Of a stretch of 64,000 bases of DNA, positions 12,701 to 24,500 are shown one piece after another. Source of the DNA: Membranipora membranacea (lineage: Eukaryota > Bryozoa > Gymnolaemata > Cheilostomatida > Membraniporidae); NCBI GenBank assembly GCA_914767715.1, contig OU612068.1, positions 16,246,001 through 16,310,000 of the forward strand. The letters run 5' to 3'. The position numbers were made by a program, and so were the translations under genes. Position 1 is the first letter of the stretch, and each line of letters begins with the position of its first letter. Below the pieces are notes generated by a model that saw only the letters and a program-made list of their open reading frames with translations, was not told the DNA's origin and did no database searches.

Positions 12701-13710
12701 TAGACGAAGCAAGGAGGGTGGGATATCTGCTCCCAACCTCCCTGGATCAAGTTTGATCCAGTTTGCCTACATTTGGAATTGCCCCCCCTCCCCGTTGATC
12801 TAGTCCTGTCTTAAACCATGTGGTTTCATATCACACAGCTGTTTGAGCCAATTCATTACCGGTCTCAATAAAAACACATGGCTCTAGAAATGACTGTGAA
12901 TCTTTCAATATTACTAGCCATCTATGCATAGCCTTGGACCTTATGGCTACATTCACAATTAGTCAGCCGCTTGGTAATTGGTAACAATATTCTCACAATG
13001 AAACTTCATCAACGCCAAATTTTTAGAATGGCTGCTGACTTGGTTTCCCAGGCTGCTATTGCATTATGAGAATGCTGTTAACAAAAGCATCTCAGCATTT
13101 CAGTTTCATTCACTGTTCACCTTTTTGGTGGCTCATCAGTACGAAAGTGACTACTTTGCATTCACTTAGCTGACTTTAATGAAAAATTATTTACAGGGCG
13201 GGTCTGAATATGATAGCGAGATATGACCTTGAATCAAAGGTCATCACAGCCCAGTTACCAATAGAGGAATCTCTGTACCGTGGGTCTACCAGTCTCTATG
13301 CCACTGACTACAACTATTACGATATGACAGTCGATGAAAATGGACTTTGGCTCATATATGCTTACAAGACGCACATGTCAGAACCGGCCAATCCTGATCT
13401 ACTGCTGATTACAAAGCTTGAATCAAATTATCTGGATATCGAAAAATCCTGGAACATTTCGGTCACACGCAACAACTACCGCAATGGCTTTATAGCGCAA
13501 GGTATTGTGTACCTTCTTGAGAATACTGATTCTCAAAGTACAAAAATATCCTTTGCCTATGACTTATACGCAAATTCTCCAATAGAAATAGAGTTACCAC
13601 TTCACAGCGAGTTCAGAAACATAAGAATGCTATCCTATGACTATGCTACTAGAGATATCCTCGCTTGGGATGGACGCAACATTGTAACATATCCCATTAT
13701 AGCAGAATAA
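715..13710 (+). CDS. Type II membrane collagen-olfactomedin protein (colmedin/gliomedin-like)
   Basis: Seventeen coding exons: 715-888, 2480-2629, 4041-4113, 4787-4933, 5468-5494, 5792-5986, 6452-6577, 6897-6932, 7893-7955, 8151-8402, 8955-9107, 9509-9571, 10047-10085, 10378-10425, 12180-12280, 12505-12668, 13197-13710. All phases agree and the sum gives 774 aa. Residues 1-19 are cytosolic, about 20-44 form one hydrophobic segment without a cleavable signal (type II topology), a charged stalk follows, and Gly-X-Y collagen runs from about 127 to 515. An olfactomedin domain fills 516-774 (IGKP and GSWM near its start, NIVTYPI at the end). Colmedins in other animals (gliomedin, worm UNC-122) act at the cell surface or, once shed, in matrix, in neuronal and muscle contexts. 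That role is inferred here. Collagen exons start and end in phase 1, splitting a Gly codon. An extra linker exon at 11463-11519 is possible. Confidence 0.9.
2110..2153. mobile_element. 30-bp near-palindrome between 7-bp direct repeats
   Basis: Bases 2117-2146 form an inverted repeat (arms cacagagtaa / ttactctgtg, two mismatched pairs near the middle). It is flanked immediately by the direct repeat atgtgat at 2110-2116 and 2147-2153. The same palindrome, nearly identical, lies at 61372-61401 with a different 7-bp flank. It is in intron 1 of the colmedin gene. Interpretation as an insertion with target-site duplication is inference. Confidence 0.6.
3071..3096. repeat. Short tandem repeat, 11-bp unit
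   Basis: The unit acgctgggtaa occurs twice in tandem followed by a partial third copy. It lies in intron 2 of the colmedin gene. No function is suggested. Confidence 0.6.
7119..7331. mobile_element. MITE copy 1 (about 213 bp) in a colmedin intron
   Basis: This element begins cacactga and ends tcagtgtg. Its two ends are imperfect inverted repeats of roughly 50 bp sharing cores such as atctctgatcg. It has a second copy at 11534-11754 in the same gene. The 9-bp flanks (7110-7118 and 7332-7340) agree at 6 of 9 positions, as an aged target-site duplication would. No coding capacity is present, so it is a non-autonomous DNA element. A 9-bp duplication would suit hAT- or Mutator-like transposases, but the superfamily is not determined. 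Confidence 0.75.
8990..9034 (+). repeat. Coding minisatellite, 9-bp unit x5 (Gly-Val-Ala)
   Basis: Five consecutive units of ggagtggcy lie inside colmedin exon 11 and encode Gly-Val-Ala five times. The unit length of 9 bp keeps both the reading frame and the Gly-X-Y periodicity. The units differ only at their last base, which suggests recent expansion by slippage or unequal exchange. Confidence 0.9.
11463..11519 (+). CDS. Possible additional linker exon of the colmedin gene
   Basis: A 57-base open stretch preceded by tttgacag and followed by gtagga would enter and leave in phase 1, so it could be included or skipped without changing frame. It would encode 19 non-collagenous residues (starting Gly-Thr-Thr-Pro) between the last collagen triplets and the olfactomedin domain. 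I left it out of the 774-aa model because there is no family signature in it and the MITE copy 2 starts 14 bp downstream. Confidence 0.3.
11534..11754. mobile_element. MITE copy 2 (about 221 bp) in a colmedin intron
   Basis: This is a second copy of the element at 7119-7331 in the same orientation, with the same cacactga start and a tcagtatg end. Flanks attctagtc (11525-11533) and attcttgtc (11755-11763) match at 8 of 9 bases, a clear probable 9-bp target-site duplication. Ends are imperfect inverted repeats. It sits in the large intron before the olfactomedin exons. Confidence 0.78.
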
Positions 13711-14947
13711 CATCAAATATAACAATGTTATATTATAATATTGATCCTCTATTCTATATACTCTATGTCTGGCTTTCCTGCTGATCTTGACCCACATACA
13801 TACGTAAGTTTTGTATTGTTGGAGGAATGAGATCATATAATAGGGATGTTAAGACCATCACGGTTATTGAGGAGTAAAAGTCATGGTCTGTCAATATTAT
13901 TTCATCGGATCCGAGACCCTAAGATTTGTGACTCTCTGGAGTAAAAATATTCAAAGACAGGTTATTTGGAGGATCGTACGGGGCTTTTTAAATTCTATTT
14001 TGTTACGAACTATTACAACATGGTATCAAAATTTCAGTACTTTTTTTGTGCAATGAGTTATAAGAATTAAACAAGAGCCCACATTATAATGAGATTTCCA
14101 GCCGCTGGATACTGGGAGGCTTGTTTCAATATTTTTGTACATATATATTCATCAAATATACCATAAAGTTTTAAAATCTATAATTTATGCTAAGGAGAGA
14201 TACAGGTCACACAAGTATGAATATTATACTTGTATAATGTTGGTGTACAAAACGCAAATCTAATAATCTGATAAATAAGTTTTATTTTTAATCGCTTTAT
14301 TTAAGACTAATTTGAATTAAATAGTTCCCACAGTAAACTCAGATGTGAAGGTTTTCCCCAGATTTACAATAACTACTCATGCTGTCTTTTTTGTGAACTT
14401 TAAAATTATTTTATTTCTGGATTATTTTATACCAAATATAATGATGAAACTGTGCATATCACCTCTAGGTTAAAAGGAAAAACAAATTCACAATCATCTT
14501 AATTTTATTTTATTAAATATGGTTATGGAATTGTTTGCCTGCCTCAAGCAATATAGGCCAAACAAATCAGAAGAGTAAGAAAAAGGTTGGTGATTCGGAC
14601 AGGGAAGACTATTTATTTGTAGCGCCTTGAAGCGGTTTTACGCAATCTATAATGTATCATATCTACGAAGCTTATCTGTCATTCCCATTATTGCCACCAC
14701 CAATTACTTGTACATAATAACTTAAAATTAATTGTGAAGGAGGAAGAGGGATAGCGGCCTGGTTACTGATAACGCACCAGGTAAGTGGGAAATACCACAT
14801 CTGTTTCACAATTATCCCACAGTTTACCAGTTTCTTAGTGAAGAGTGAGATAAAACAGTGTTCAGGCAAGACGTGACAAAACATAAAGCCAACTTCAGCC
14901 TGCATCTCAGCAAGTTAGTTTATTTTCCAAGGGGAGCAAAGGCAGCC
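13711..14947. other. Intergenic: colmedin 3' UTR and lectin upstream region
   Basis: AT-rich sequence without recognisable coding exons. The first part is presumably the 3' UTR of the colmedin gene; I did not find a canonical AATAAA close to the stop codon (an ATTAAA variant occurs near 14066). The last few hundred bases should hold the lectin promoter, but no clear TATA box stands out. Confidence 0.4.
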
Positions 14948-16022
14948 ATGCCGCTTAATTTGCCCTCACTTGTGCTGGTGTTGACAGCAGGCAGTACATG
15001 TATAGGTAAGTCTATCTAAAGCAAAATCCAAGTAAGGCCTACAGTAGGATAGTGAAGGTGCTCAAACACTGCTCAGATTGCTGGTAGACGATTTTAATAT
15101 CAACTACATCGGGTTCATAATGTAATACCGATACTAGGTAACATTTGTGCATTTAAACTGCAGCCTGTCTTGAGAAGCTATCGTATGGGGCTCTGACACC
15201 GAATAAAGCTTGCCATGACAATTGACTTGCTGAGAATTAAAGTACATACGTACTTGATACTTGGAGAGTAATCGTTCTTCTGGTTAAGGTTCTAGCATTG
15301 TTCCAGGCTCGCCTATTGGTAATCAGTCCGTGTCATAAATCGTATAACCAGATTTTCACCATTTGCTGGAACATTGACCTGCCACAGGGGGATCTACAAG
15401 TATCAAAGAGTCATAACAAAGATTATTCCACAATTTAGTGGTGGAGACAAACAAGCTCTTTTTGTGGAGGTCAGTGCTGCAGTGAGGTATTAGGTACAAG
15501 AATAAATTAAAACTCAAGCCATGATTATTTTGGTATTGTGACCGATTTGAAAAATGTGATTTCTCTGCTATTATCCATACAGGATTAGTACAAAGTTGTG
15601 AGAATGGATGGATTGCCAGTCCACTAGCCGGCTCCACCTCCTGCTATAAGTTTGTCACTTCTCAGAAGGTGGGATGGCCTCAGGCACAAGGGCTATGCAG
15701 AGCTATGGGAGGATATCTAGCTATCATAGAATCGTTTGATGAGAATGCGTGGATGCGTGGATTCAGGTCCTACCACCCTCAACTGAGAAAGTATGCATGG
15801 ATTGGAGGCTATAAGACTGATGGCAAATGGAATTGGAAAGGTGAAGTGACTGACTCAGCTGTGCTCTTTACAGACTGGGGTGTCGGAGAGCCAAATAACC
15901 ATGATGGTATTCAAGATTGTTTGGGCTTATTTGGAGATGAAGATAAAACCAGTAAGAAATGGTTCTCATGGGATGACAGAGCTTGCAGTGACAAAGTTGA
16001 TTTCATTTGTGAAAAACATTGA
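14948..16022 (+). CDS. Secreted C-type lectin, single CTLD
   Basis: Two exons, 14948-15005 and 15583-16022, joined in phase 1, encode 165 aa. Residues 1 to about 17 are a hydrophobic signal peptide. The rest is one long-form C-type lectin-like domain from Cys25 to Cys162 with six cysteines, the WIGG core, an EPN motif at 122-124 and WDD at 149-151. EPN in loop 4 is the mannose/GlcNAc-type specificity motif in Ca2+-dependent C-type lectins, and WDD stands where WND usually binds calcium, so sugar binding is likely (inference from family). There is no transmembrane segment or second domain, so it should be a small secreted lectin of the kind used in invertebrate innate recognition. The start gives the signal peptide; an AATAAA follows 25 bases after the stop. 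Confidence 0.88.
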
Positions 16023-17579
16023 GTGAGGAAATAGTACTACTATTGAAATAAACACAAATTAAATCAAACATTGGGTAATATATTTAACTTGTAAACCGAC
16101 CCTTATTTTGGGTCAGCATTGTAAAAATAAACATGTTGTGACAAAAGTGTCTTTCTACATAAATAAGCTTGTAACTCTTCGTTTTCCAACCATAGTTGTG
16201 ATATTTAGTCTGGTCTATTGCAGACTCCCTTTAGTCAACTGATGGTGAGGGGTGTCAAAATTTGCATCATAATTTAATCAGTTCTTTTATATTTATCAAG
16301 AAAACCTCTATGAAAAAGAGACATGTTGAAGTGAAGATGGTTGATCTAGTTGATTGAAAAACGCGTTACACTTTTGTTACTTCAGGGAGGGTGCGGTGGG
16401 TGTATATTCCACCCTCCCCAGATACTTCTTTTGCTTTAGTTGTCTCCCTCTAAAAGTAGAGAGGATAACTACTTGTAATTTGGGACTACAAAATTGCATG
16501 TTCATTTTCTGATTATCCATAACCTCTCTTGCATTAATAATTACTATGAAATGGTCAGCATCATCAGGTCATCACAAAAAGTGCAACTGTTTATTAGTAA
16601 ATCCATATATGAAATTCAAAGGTAAAGGAATGCACAAAGGTATCATCACTGGTAAATAAAGCAGTCATTGTATCTGAATGTTATAAGATGTAAAACACAG
16701 CATCATTCAACTTTATCACAGAGAAAAAATTGAATTCTCACATCAAAACACAATGCTTGAGTAAATCTTCAGTAAACTTGAGTTATTCAGAACATAACAG
16801 CCTCCCTGCACAAGAATGCTGACGGAGAAAAACCAATTTCTCTTCAAAAGAATAATAGAGGTGAATTCTACTACAGAAATGTAAACATTGAGAATGAATA
16901 TTGATTCAAAGCCTGTGGTCCCAAAAATGTGTACGGCTTACAGCTGAAATACAATAAGTAGATATGAAAAAAGAATAGAGGACTTGCAGGCTGGGCATGA
17001 AAATTGTAAACAAGACTGATGGGAATTGTGGGTCATCGATGTCATAAGAATGAAGAAGGAGAACAATGGAAACCATTTGACAATATGCAGACTGAGAAGC
17101 CCATGCTATTTCCCAGAGCGAACAATCATTGTCTTATTGATTGAACGGAGAATAGTACAAAAAAAGTCAGCATAACAAAGCTGACCATGTGGTAAAAACT
17201 TCGGGTCACATCAAGTTTGCCCAAATACAAATATATTCCTTTAGAAGACGTTAATACTCAGTAGCATCTTGTCTGAAATCAAAACTGTCCAAGAAAACTG
17301 CACAAAACATTTTGGCAAGGAGGGTTTTAATCAAATTTGGATTTAGTCACTAAAAAAAGAGCCTACCTAGTTTCTACATTTCCGATCATCGATCATTTAA
17401 AGTCATGGAAGGTTGAAATGGGCTGACTACTTCACAAAAAAGTTTGAGATCATTTGAAATGGACTCATCATTTAGAATTACATTAACAGTGAGAGATTTT
17501 GCTAGTGTAGATAGCTATATAAGTAATGATACAGCGCTGAGAAATGTTCACAACTTCGTCTCAATGAAGAGACGATTAT
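16023..17579. other. Intergenic between convergent genes; foldback at 16438-16470
   Basis: No coding exon is seen. The lectin (+) and the RING ligase (-) converge here, so most of this is probably 3' UTR, mainly of the ligase. A TTTATT at 16590-16595 would read AATAAA on the minus strand and could be its poly(A) signal. Positions 16438-16470 form a short foldback (arms agttgtctccctct / agagaggataact). Confidence 0.4.
16047..16052 (+). terminator. Polyadenylation signal of the lectin gene
   Basis: Canonical AATAAA, 25 bases after the lectin stop codon, giving a very short 3' UTR. Confidence 0.6.
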
Positions 17580-20500
17580 CTACAGCACAGTAACTTTATC
17601 AGATTTGTGACATTTGATGCAGGTCACTTTGAGGGTGTTACAGTTCTCCTCTTGTAATGACTGAATCACATTCATCATCTCATCTCTATTCTCCTCCAGC
17701 CTATCAATGTCTTTCTGTCGCTCACTCAATGTGTCCATCAGTAGCTTAGCGTTAGACATCAGTCTATTCACCTGTTAAAGGAAAGAGTGGATGAATTAAA
17801 CATCCTGAGAGTTAGGACTGTGTTGATAGTAGCCCCCAAAACTCTTGCCCCTGCATAATGGCCCACAGTCAACAAAATTCCCCCCCTGCCAGGAGAGATT
17901 CATAAACTTAAAAACTTTGGTCATTAAAAAGGCAATGAAATGAACGGTTGATCGCCTTTTTCAGTAAAATTGTTATATTTGAAGGAGTTCTAATGATGAG
18001 CTGTGCTAGACAGAGACAATCCTAGAGTTATTGGCTACGATTGTAACTAATATACCTATCTATATCTGCTTCATACCTGCGTGACCTAAAATAGTGTCAA
18101 AAAGGCGCAAAAATTTTAGTTTGGGAAGACTTGAAGTTAGTCAGAGCAAGATTGATCAAACTTGATCAACTTTTCCTGCAGTTGGCTTTTCTACCTCCAT
18201 AGAGGTGTAGGAAAAGGGAATCAAACTTTCTCTACGGAATAAAAACGCTGTGAAATGTTTTCCTAGCAGTAATGGTGGTACCTGTGCACGCAGTTCATCT
18301 ATTTCTGTCTTCATTTCTCCCTCTTTCTGCACCATATGATTTCTCTGTGCGTCCAGTCTAAGCTCATACTCATTCTTCTGATCCTCCATTTTACAGATCA
18401 TCTCTGAGCGGAGCAGCTCTAGTGATGTTCTGAGCTCAGCTACACAACTATGACCCTGATCCTCATCATCTAACATCGGCATACCTGTAATCACAATAAG
18501 GTGGGGATAACTCTTACTGATACTGGGATAGTCATAAACTTGTCTCAAACTCCCTGTAGTCACGGAGATTTCTACTCAGTAATACATAGAACAAGTTTGT
18601 TCCCTCTGTTGTGGCGGAGGGTATCGATACCAAACATACCAAACATTTGCAATATCCCTCCACCACCACAGAGCGAACAAACCTGTTCTAGTATTACCAG
18701 TATACATCTATATCAGCCTGAATATAGCTGACCTGGATGCGCATGGTGGCATTGACAACATTGGGAAAAGGAAGGAATATGCAGCTGCATGCAGAAGAGT
18801 TATGTGGTGTTATCATGGCATATTGTCTCACGTTACAAATTATTTGAATCATTCTACAAACATTCTTAGTCTCAATAGGGATATCCATGTCAGCTAAGGT
18901 TGATCATAATTATACAGCCATCTTGTTTATTTATTTACATTTGTCACCTGGCAACCATGACAGTGACTCATCATGAAAAAATGGAGAGATAACATTGAAC
19001 AACACAGATGGATTCACTGGTGTGATAAAACTGATGACCCAGCTGGGATGCATACTAGACAAAAGGCTAATTTTTTTCTCCAAAGAAGTCAGGGTTGCAT
19101 CGGCATGTTAACAGAGAGGAGGCGTTCTTTTCTCATCAGTTTAAGCTATGATGAGACCTCATGGGAATAGAACCATCAGCCATCACACATCACACAGGAT
19201 AACCTTTGATATTAACTACTTTCATAATATGAAGATGAAAAGCAATTAAAAACTCAATTAATAAAATATTGATGATTTCTTTGTCTCAACTATTTCACAG
19301 AGAATTGAATTAGCAAGATAATAATGAATCTTTTGCTTACAGCATAGGCGTTCAGCTGTGATCTGCATGTACAACATGAAAATTCACACATTGGACAAAG
19401 AATATTGGAATAAGAGTCAAGAGGGAGAAATTTTCAGATTCAAAGAATTGCCTTATTGCACCAATATGCCAGCTTTAAATAAGCAACTGTCCCTATAAAA
19501 CTTCCCCACCACCTCCCCCCCCCCTTAAACACTGAGTGGCAGTCTGACTAAACATGTACTTACCACATCCCTTAGGACACTCCTTAACTCTGTGTTCACA
19601 CTGTGTTAGATGCTCGTCTAGAAGTCTCCTTGGCACCATACTTGTACAGCCAGGACTCGGGCATGGTACACTCACAAAGCTGGAAAATGGAGAACATTGA
19701 CCATGTACCATTGACAACCACCGGGTAAGTATTCAATAAAAAAATCAGCAATAGGACCTTTGGAATAGTTCAGCAGCAACAGCAAGGCTAATCCTTCATG
19801 TATATCTGTCTTAGGACTGACTGAATTGTTTTCATGCTCAGCTTTGGCGCTCAAATTATTTATCCCCGAAGTATGTAGAAATTGGCTCAGCAAGAATTGA
19901 AGCTGATACCGCTACTCATGATAGCGCATAACAATCATGTCAAAATGACTGATACAAATTACAAAGATCTTGAGTCACAACCAAGTAGGCGGAAACATAT
20001 GCTGAAGTTTTTATCACATATAAAGTGTTCCCGACTGAACTCAACTCACAATTAAAGATAAGGGCTTGTAGGCACAAGTAAAGAGTCTGCTGATAGCAGT
20101 AAAGTGGGTTCCGCCTTTTTATGAAGCCATAACTCAGTAATTAAATATTCTAGGAATTTATTATTCACCAGAACTGGGATTAAATTTAGAATCCCCTGGC
20201 TTTGAGAATCCGATAATTTATATATGAGATGAGCCATAAAAAATACATATGAGGGTAAACTCAATAATGAAAAGGACCACCATACCATAGACCGATCATA
20301 TAATAACTCAACGATTGGCACATTGTGGTGAGGAGGCTACAGATTGTGAATGGAATTGGATTGGGTTTCAGAAATGACTGCAGATACGATCAATGTACGC
20401 AGACAGGATTATTAAGTAGCTCAGACAGCTCATTAGCTTGGATGTAATTTGTTTGCAATATTCTTGAACAAAAGATCAATTTTATAATGCTTTCTTCTAG

Positions 20501-21513
20501 TCAGGCAAGTTCTTAAATCATAAATTGGTCAGCAAGAACTTCATACCTATCTCGATATTAAAATGTGCGGTACCCTAGAGGAAAGAGTATTTTTCAGAGG
20601 CTTGAAGTAGTGAAATTTATAGCTACCTAACATTAACTCAACCCTATTACTTTACATAGATATCCACCTCAACTGGTAAAAAGTGGTGCTAGCCAACATT
20701 CCTAGTCTGAGCCCCTGCCCCAGACTCTTGTCCCCACCCGACACCCCCCGGCCCAGACATTCCCAAAAAGCTAAACTAATTTCTAGTTGCTAGTCACTCC
20801 TCTGTGGTAGGGGATCTTCCCTACGTGATTCATATATGCTCTATTTGACCTACCCACACTCCTCTTCATGAGTACCGATGAACTCTAAATTGCACACCAC
20901 GTCACACCCAGCATCTGAATTCCTACATCTGATTGCCAGTCGATTCAAATCATTCCTCATATATCTGCAAATAAGAAAGTCAAAGCTGCAGCATGATCAG
21001 TGAAAACTGGTACAAAGTGGATAGCTATATGAAATAGATAGCTATTTGCGGTGTTAGACAGTCATCTATATAGAATGGATAGCTTACCACTCTCTTCATC
21101 TTTATGCGGATAAATGGGAACAATAGAAAGCAATATGTGAATGAGTAAAAAAGAGTAGGCCTAATAGGTATAACTTATATCCCATAAGGCAATATTGTGG
21201 CATTCCCTGCGTCAAGAAGCCAGTGATGATAATTGAATAGTAAAACCTTATCACTCTGGGAATTCCAAAAGTTGCATTGTGGGATGGTTATCAGCATGCC
21301 ATATTACCTGAAAGGTGGTTTGAGCTGTGATGAGAAAAGGAGTCTTCTATCTTCTGGGCAGCAGTTTTCGTGTACGAGCCAGCCATTTATACAGGTACTA
21401 CAGTACGCGTGTTCACATGGTGCCTGCAGTGGGTCTTCTAACACGTCTCGGCATATACAGCAGAGTAAACCCTCGTTCACCGGGTTTACAAATCGCTCAA
21501 TGTCAAACCCCAT
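17580..21513 (-). CDS. RING/TRAF-type zinc-finger/coiled-coil E3 ubiquitin ligase, Nrdp1-like but short
   Basis: Five exons on the minus strand: 21513-21308, 20964-20854, 19679-19564, 18484-18282, 17771-17580, phases consistent, 275 aa. The start gives MGFDIERF, matching the MGYD..RF start of Nrdp1 (RNF41). A C3HC3D RING follows, with the same spacing and terminal Asp as Nrdp1 (CCIC, CEHAYC, CINGW, CPEDR). Then come TRAF-like Cys/His zinc fingers (CRNSDAGC, HEEEC, CEHRVKECPKGCG) and a charged coiled coil of about 110 residues. The protein then ends in a short tail with CIKC, whereas Nrdp1 continues with a USP8/ErbB3-interacting domain, absent here. It should be a RING ligase with coiled-coil dimerisation; substrates are unknown. 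Upstream in-frame codons exist before 21513, but a splice acceptor near 21620 suggests they are 5' UTR. Confidence 0.85.
19510..19524. repeat. Homopolymeric C run
   Basis: An almost pure C tract in an intron of the minus-strand ligase gene, just outside exon 3. On the coding strand it is a G run close to a splice donor. No function is claimed. Confidence 0.7.
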
Positions 21514-24500
21514 CACAACTTGAGACGCCAGGCTGATGGAGTAAGTCAAGTAGCTCTGTTGTGGTGGATGCTCATCAACAGTATTCAGAAATTCCTTTAT
21601 CGGCCAGGAAAACACTAATCTGTAAGGAAATTTAAGATACGGATGCAAACTTATTCAAACTTACTCAATGCATAACTGTTAATCAAATTTTCTCACCATG
21701 CACATGCGGTATTTGTAAATCAGTCGGCGGTGAGCTTGTATTTGGCTGTACCACTAAAATATGTAGGATCATGATTAAGCCCTCTAAAAACGGAACCATC
21801 GACCTTTCGTCAACATGAAGTGAGTAGTGCTGACATTGAAAAAGCGTCCTTGAAAGGTTTTACCTATGGCAGCACAATACTAAGTCAGCGATTAAGGAAT
21901 CATGTTTAGTATCTTTGTTTGTATGTCAGAATCAGGGTTTCTAACAAAGACCTCATTTGAATCACAAGTAGATGCATGAAAAGCTGGCTGTCGGTTTAAT
22001 CAGCTGTGTAACTTCTGATAACGAATTAAAGTGGTTTTAAATTTAATTTTAATGTTTGAATTGAATTCTTTATCTAATTTGAATACGGTACTGATAAAAT
22101 AGCGACCAGATTCACTCAGGTAGCTGCTATGAGTTTGTGTTGGTTCTGTGAACAAGTTGAGTAAATAACACAATATCGGTATCATTATATGCCATACTTG
22201 CTTCTTAAAAGCCTAATGGCAGCAACAGCATAGCGTCTTTGAAACGAGTTTGATTTTGCCGTTTGATGCCCATTCTAGCAGACATTGAATCCATACAAGA
22301 CAGCTATTATATTGACATGCATAAGCCTAAGTATATAATGAACACACCAATGCACTCTACAAGTCTGCATTTTTGTTTATTCTTTGTTGAGCCAGGTATG
22401 TTTTGGCTGTGCCTAGTGAACCTGGTTTAATTGCCCTCAAACCTTTGCGGCATGTTTTAGAATCCCTCTTGGAGAGTTTGGATAACTTTTTAGTAACACA
22501 TGGCTGAGTTTGAATAAAGCTGCCTCTAATCATTGAACCCGCCCTCATTATTGGCAGCATATCCATAAGGGTCAGCAATGTGGCAGCAATGATGGTGCGA
22601 CATCAGTTATCAATAATATTCACCTGCCTGAACTGATATCATTATTATTTAGGTGCTGCCAGTGCTTCAATGTCATGTTTTGATACACTCGGAGTGGAGC
22701 TATTTTGTCATGAATCATGATATGAGAGGGGGTCAATTGAAATTCTTTACAATAATGCTTGATTATGTTTCCGGATGGCTTTTTATGCTTCAGCAAAGAA
22801 TTACTGGTAAATCATATCAATTAGAGACTAATTGATTGTCGTTTGGGCGACATGTAGAAATGGTTCAGAGAGCTTTGACCCATATATCGATTTAAGATTT
22901 AATTGCACTAAAATTGAACTATTATTTAATTCCACTTGACAGTGCTATAAAGTTCTTGGATATGTATAGAAGGCATTGCAAGCAAGGAAGGGGGGTTAAT
23001 GCTTGTGTATTAGGTTGAACCTAAAGCTCCAATACTGTACCAAATTTGTTGTTGTCAGTCTTTTTTTCATACTGTGAGGTTAAGAATTCAGAAACACACA
23101 GCTGGATAGATCAAGGCGAGCCAGCTGTTGATTGATTGGTATTGTAGCACGGTTTCCAGCAATCTCGTTGACATTTCAGCACTGCCAATATTGATGTTAA
23201 CCTTTATCAACCCTTCATCAAGCTATTGATATCTAATTTAATCACACATACCCTGGCACGCAATCCGTGCAATGACAGTTAAAGACTTTCCCTGGGGCAT
23301 ATGGGTTTTGTGTGCAAAGTATTCTAAAACCAACAATCTAGCCTAATATAAGCAATCAAATCCATTGGTTTTCTGTGATTTACTGGCTTAAATTGGTGCT
23401 TAGAAATTGGGCCAATGATTCCATACAATTTTAAGAGGCCTGTGTTAAGCCAATGAGCAGCAATTGGGCCGTTTGTTTGGGTGTCAGGGTATGGAAAGGC
23501 AGCAGAAATACAAACCGTCGGTATTTGACTGCTATTCTGGTTTAACCTCAACTATGCAGGTGTCCAAAATGGAGAGACTGAAAACATTTGAGAGTCATCC
23601 CCTTCTTTGTTATTTTGAAGTCAACACAGATCGAGTTCATTGATTAATGGTTGGGATTATTGTTTTAGTGTACTTGATCCCCATCGATAATATGCCAAAT
23701 TGTCAAAAGTCGCACTTTCAATCGGACAAAAAAGCTTTTCAATAACAAAGCTGCGAGTGCTGTCCCCTTACACGCAGATCAATTATACAAGTATCATGTT
23801 TAAAAAGGTATTCATTCGAGTGCATTCGGAATATTTTCGTATTTGTTTGACTTTCAGGCCGGATCTTACAGATTGTAGGAATTCCAGCTGGGCAAAAGTG
23901 GAAATATTATCGCTAATTTAGGGCACTGTTTTTGTTAATTTACCATTCATAAAGATCGATCATTGTACCTTTGTTCAAATGGGTTTGAATAAGTGAATGT
24001 TAAAATTTATTTGCCAAAAAAGTCAGACAATGACTTTGGCTGCTATTTGTGGCTCTATGATCAAATATCATGGGCCAGTGGCTATTTTTAAAAAGATTGT
24101 CTTAAAGAATTTATTTTGAAGCATAGTGCAGAGCTGCAGGTGCATGGTCTGGCTCGCATTGCAAGGCAGCACCATAACAAGTCTGCAATGGACAATATGA
24201 AACAAAGGCAGAATCATGCATAAGTCTACATTTTAGTGAATATTATGAAATTGCAATGCATGTTAACAGCACAGACAGCCATGTGACCGGGTAGCATTTC
24301 AAAAAATATTTTTAGTTCAACTCATTCAATCTGAGCTCCCATAAAACATATGTATTGCAATGAGTAAGTGTGTTGGGAGCGTATTCAATTGTATTGTGCA
24401 CAGACCGATCATTATAATGTAGCCATGTCAGCCTTACAGTCAAGGGCATCAAATTGCTAGGCTAAATAAATTTATTCAAAGCCGACCTGAGAAAGCAAGC

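Noticed and set aside
16386-16421. gggagggtg / caccctccc inverted repeat
   Set aside because: Only 9-bp arms of low complexity and no related copies seen.
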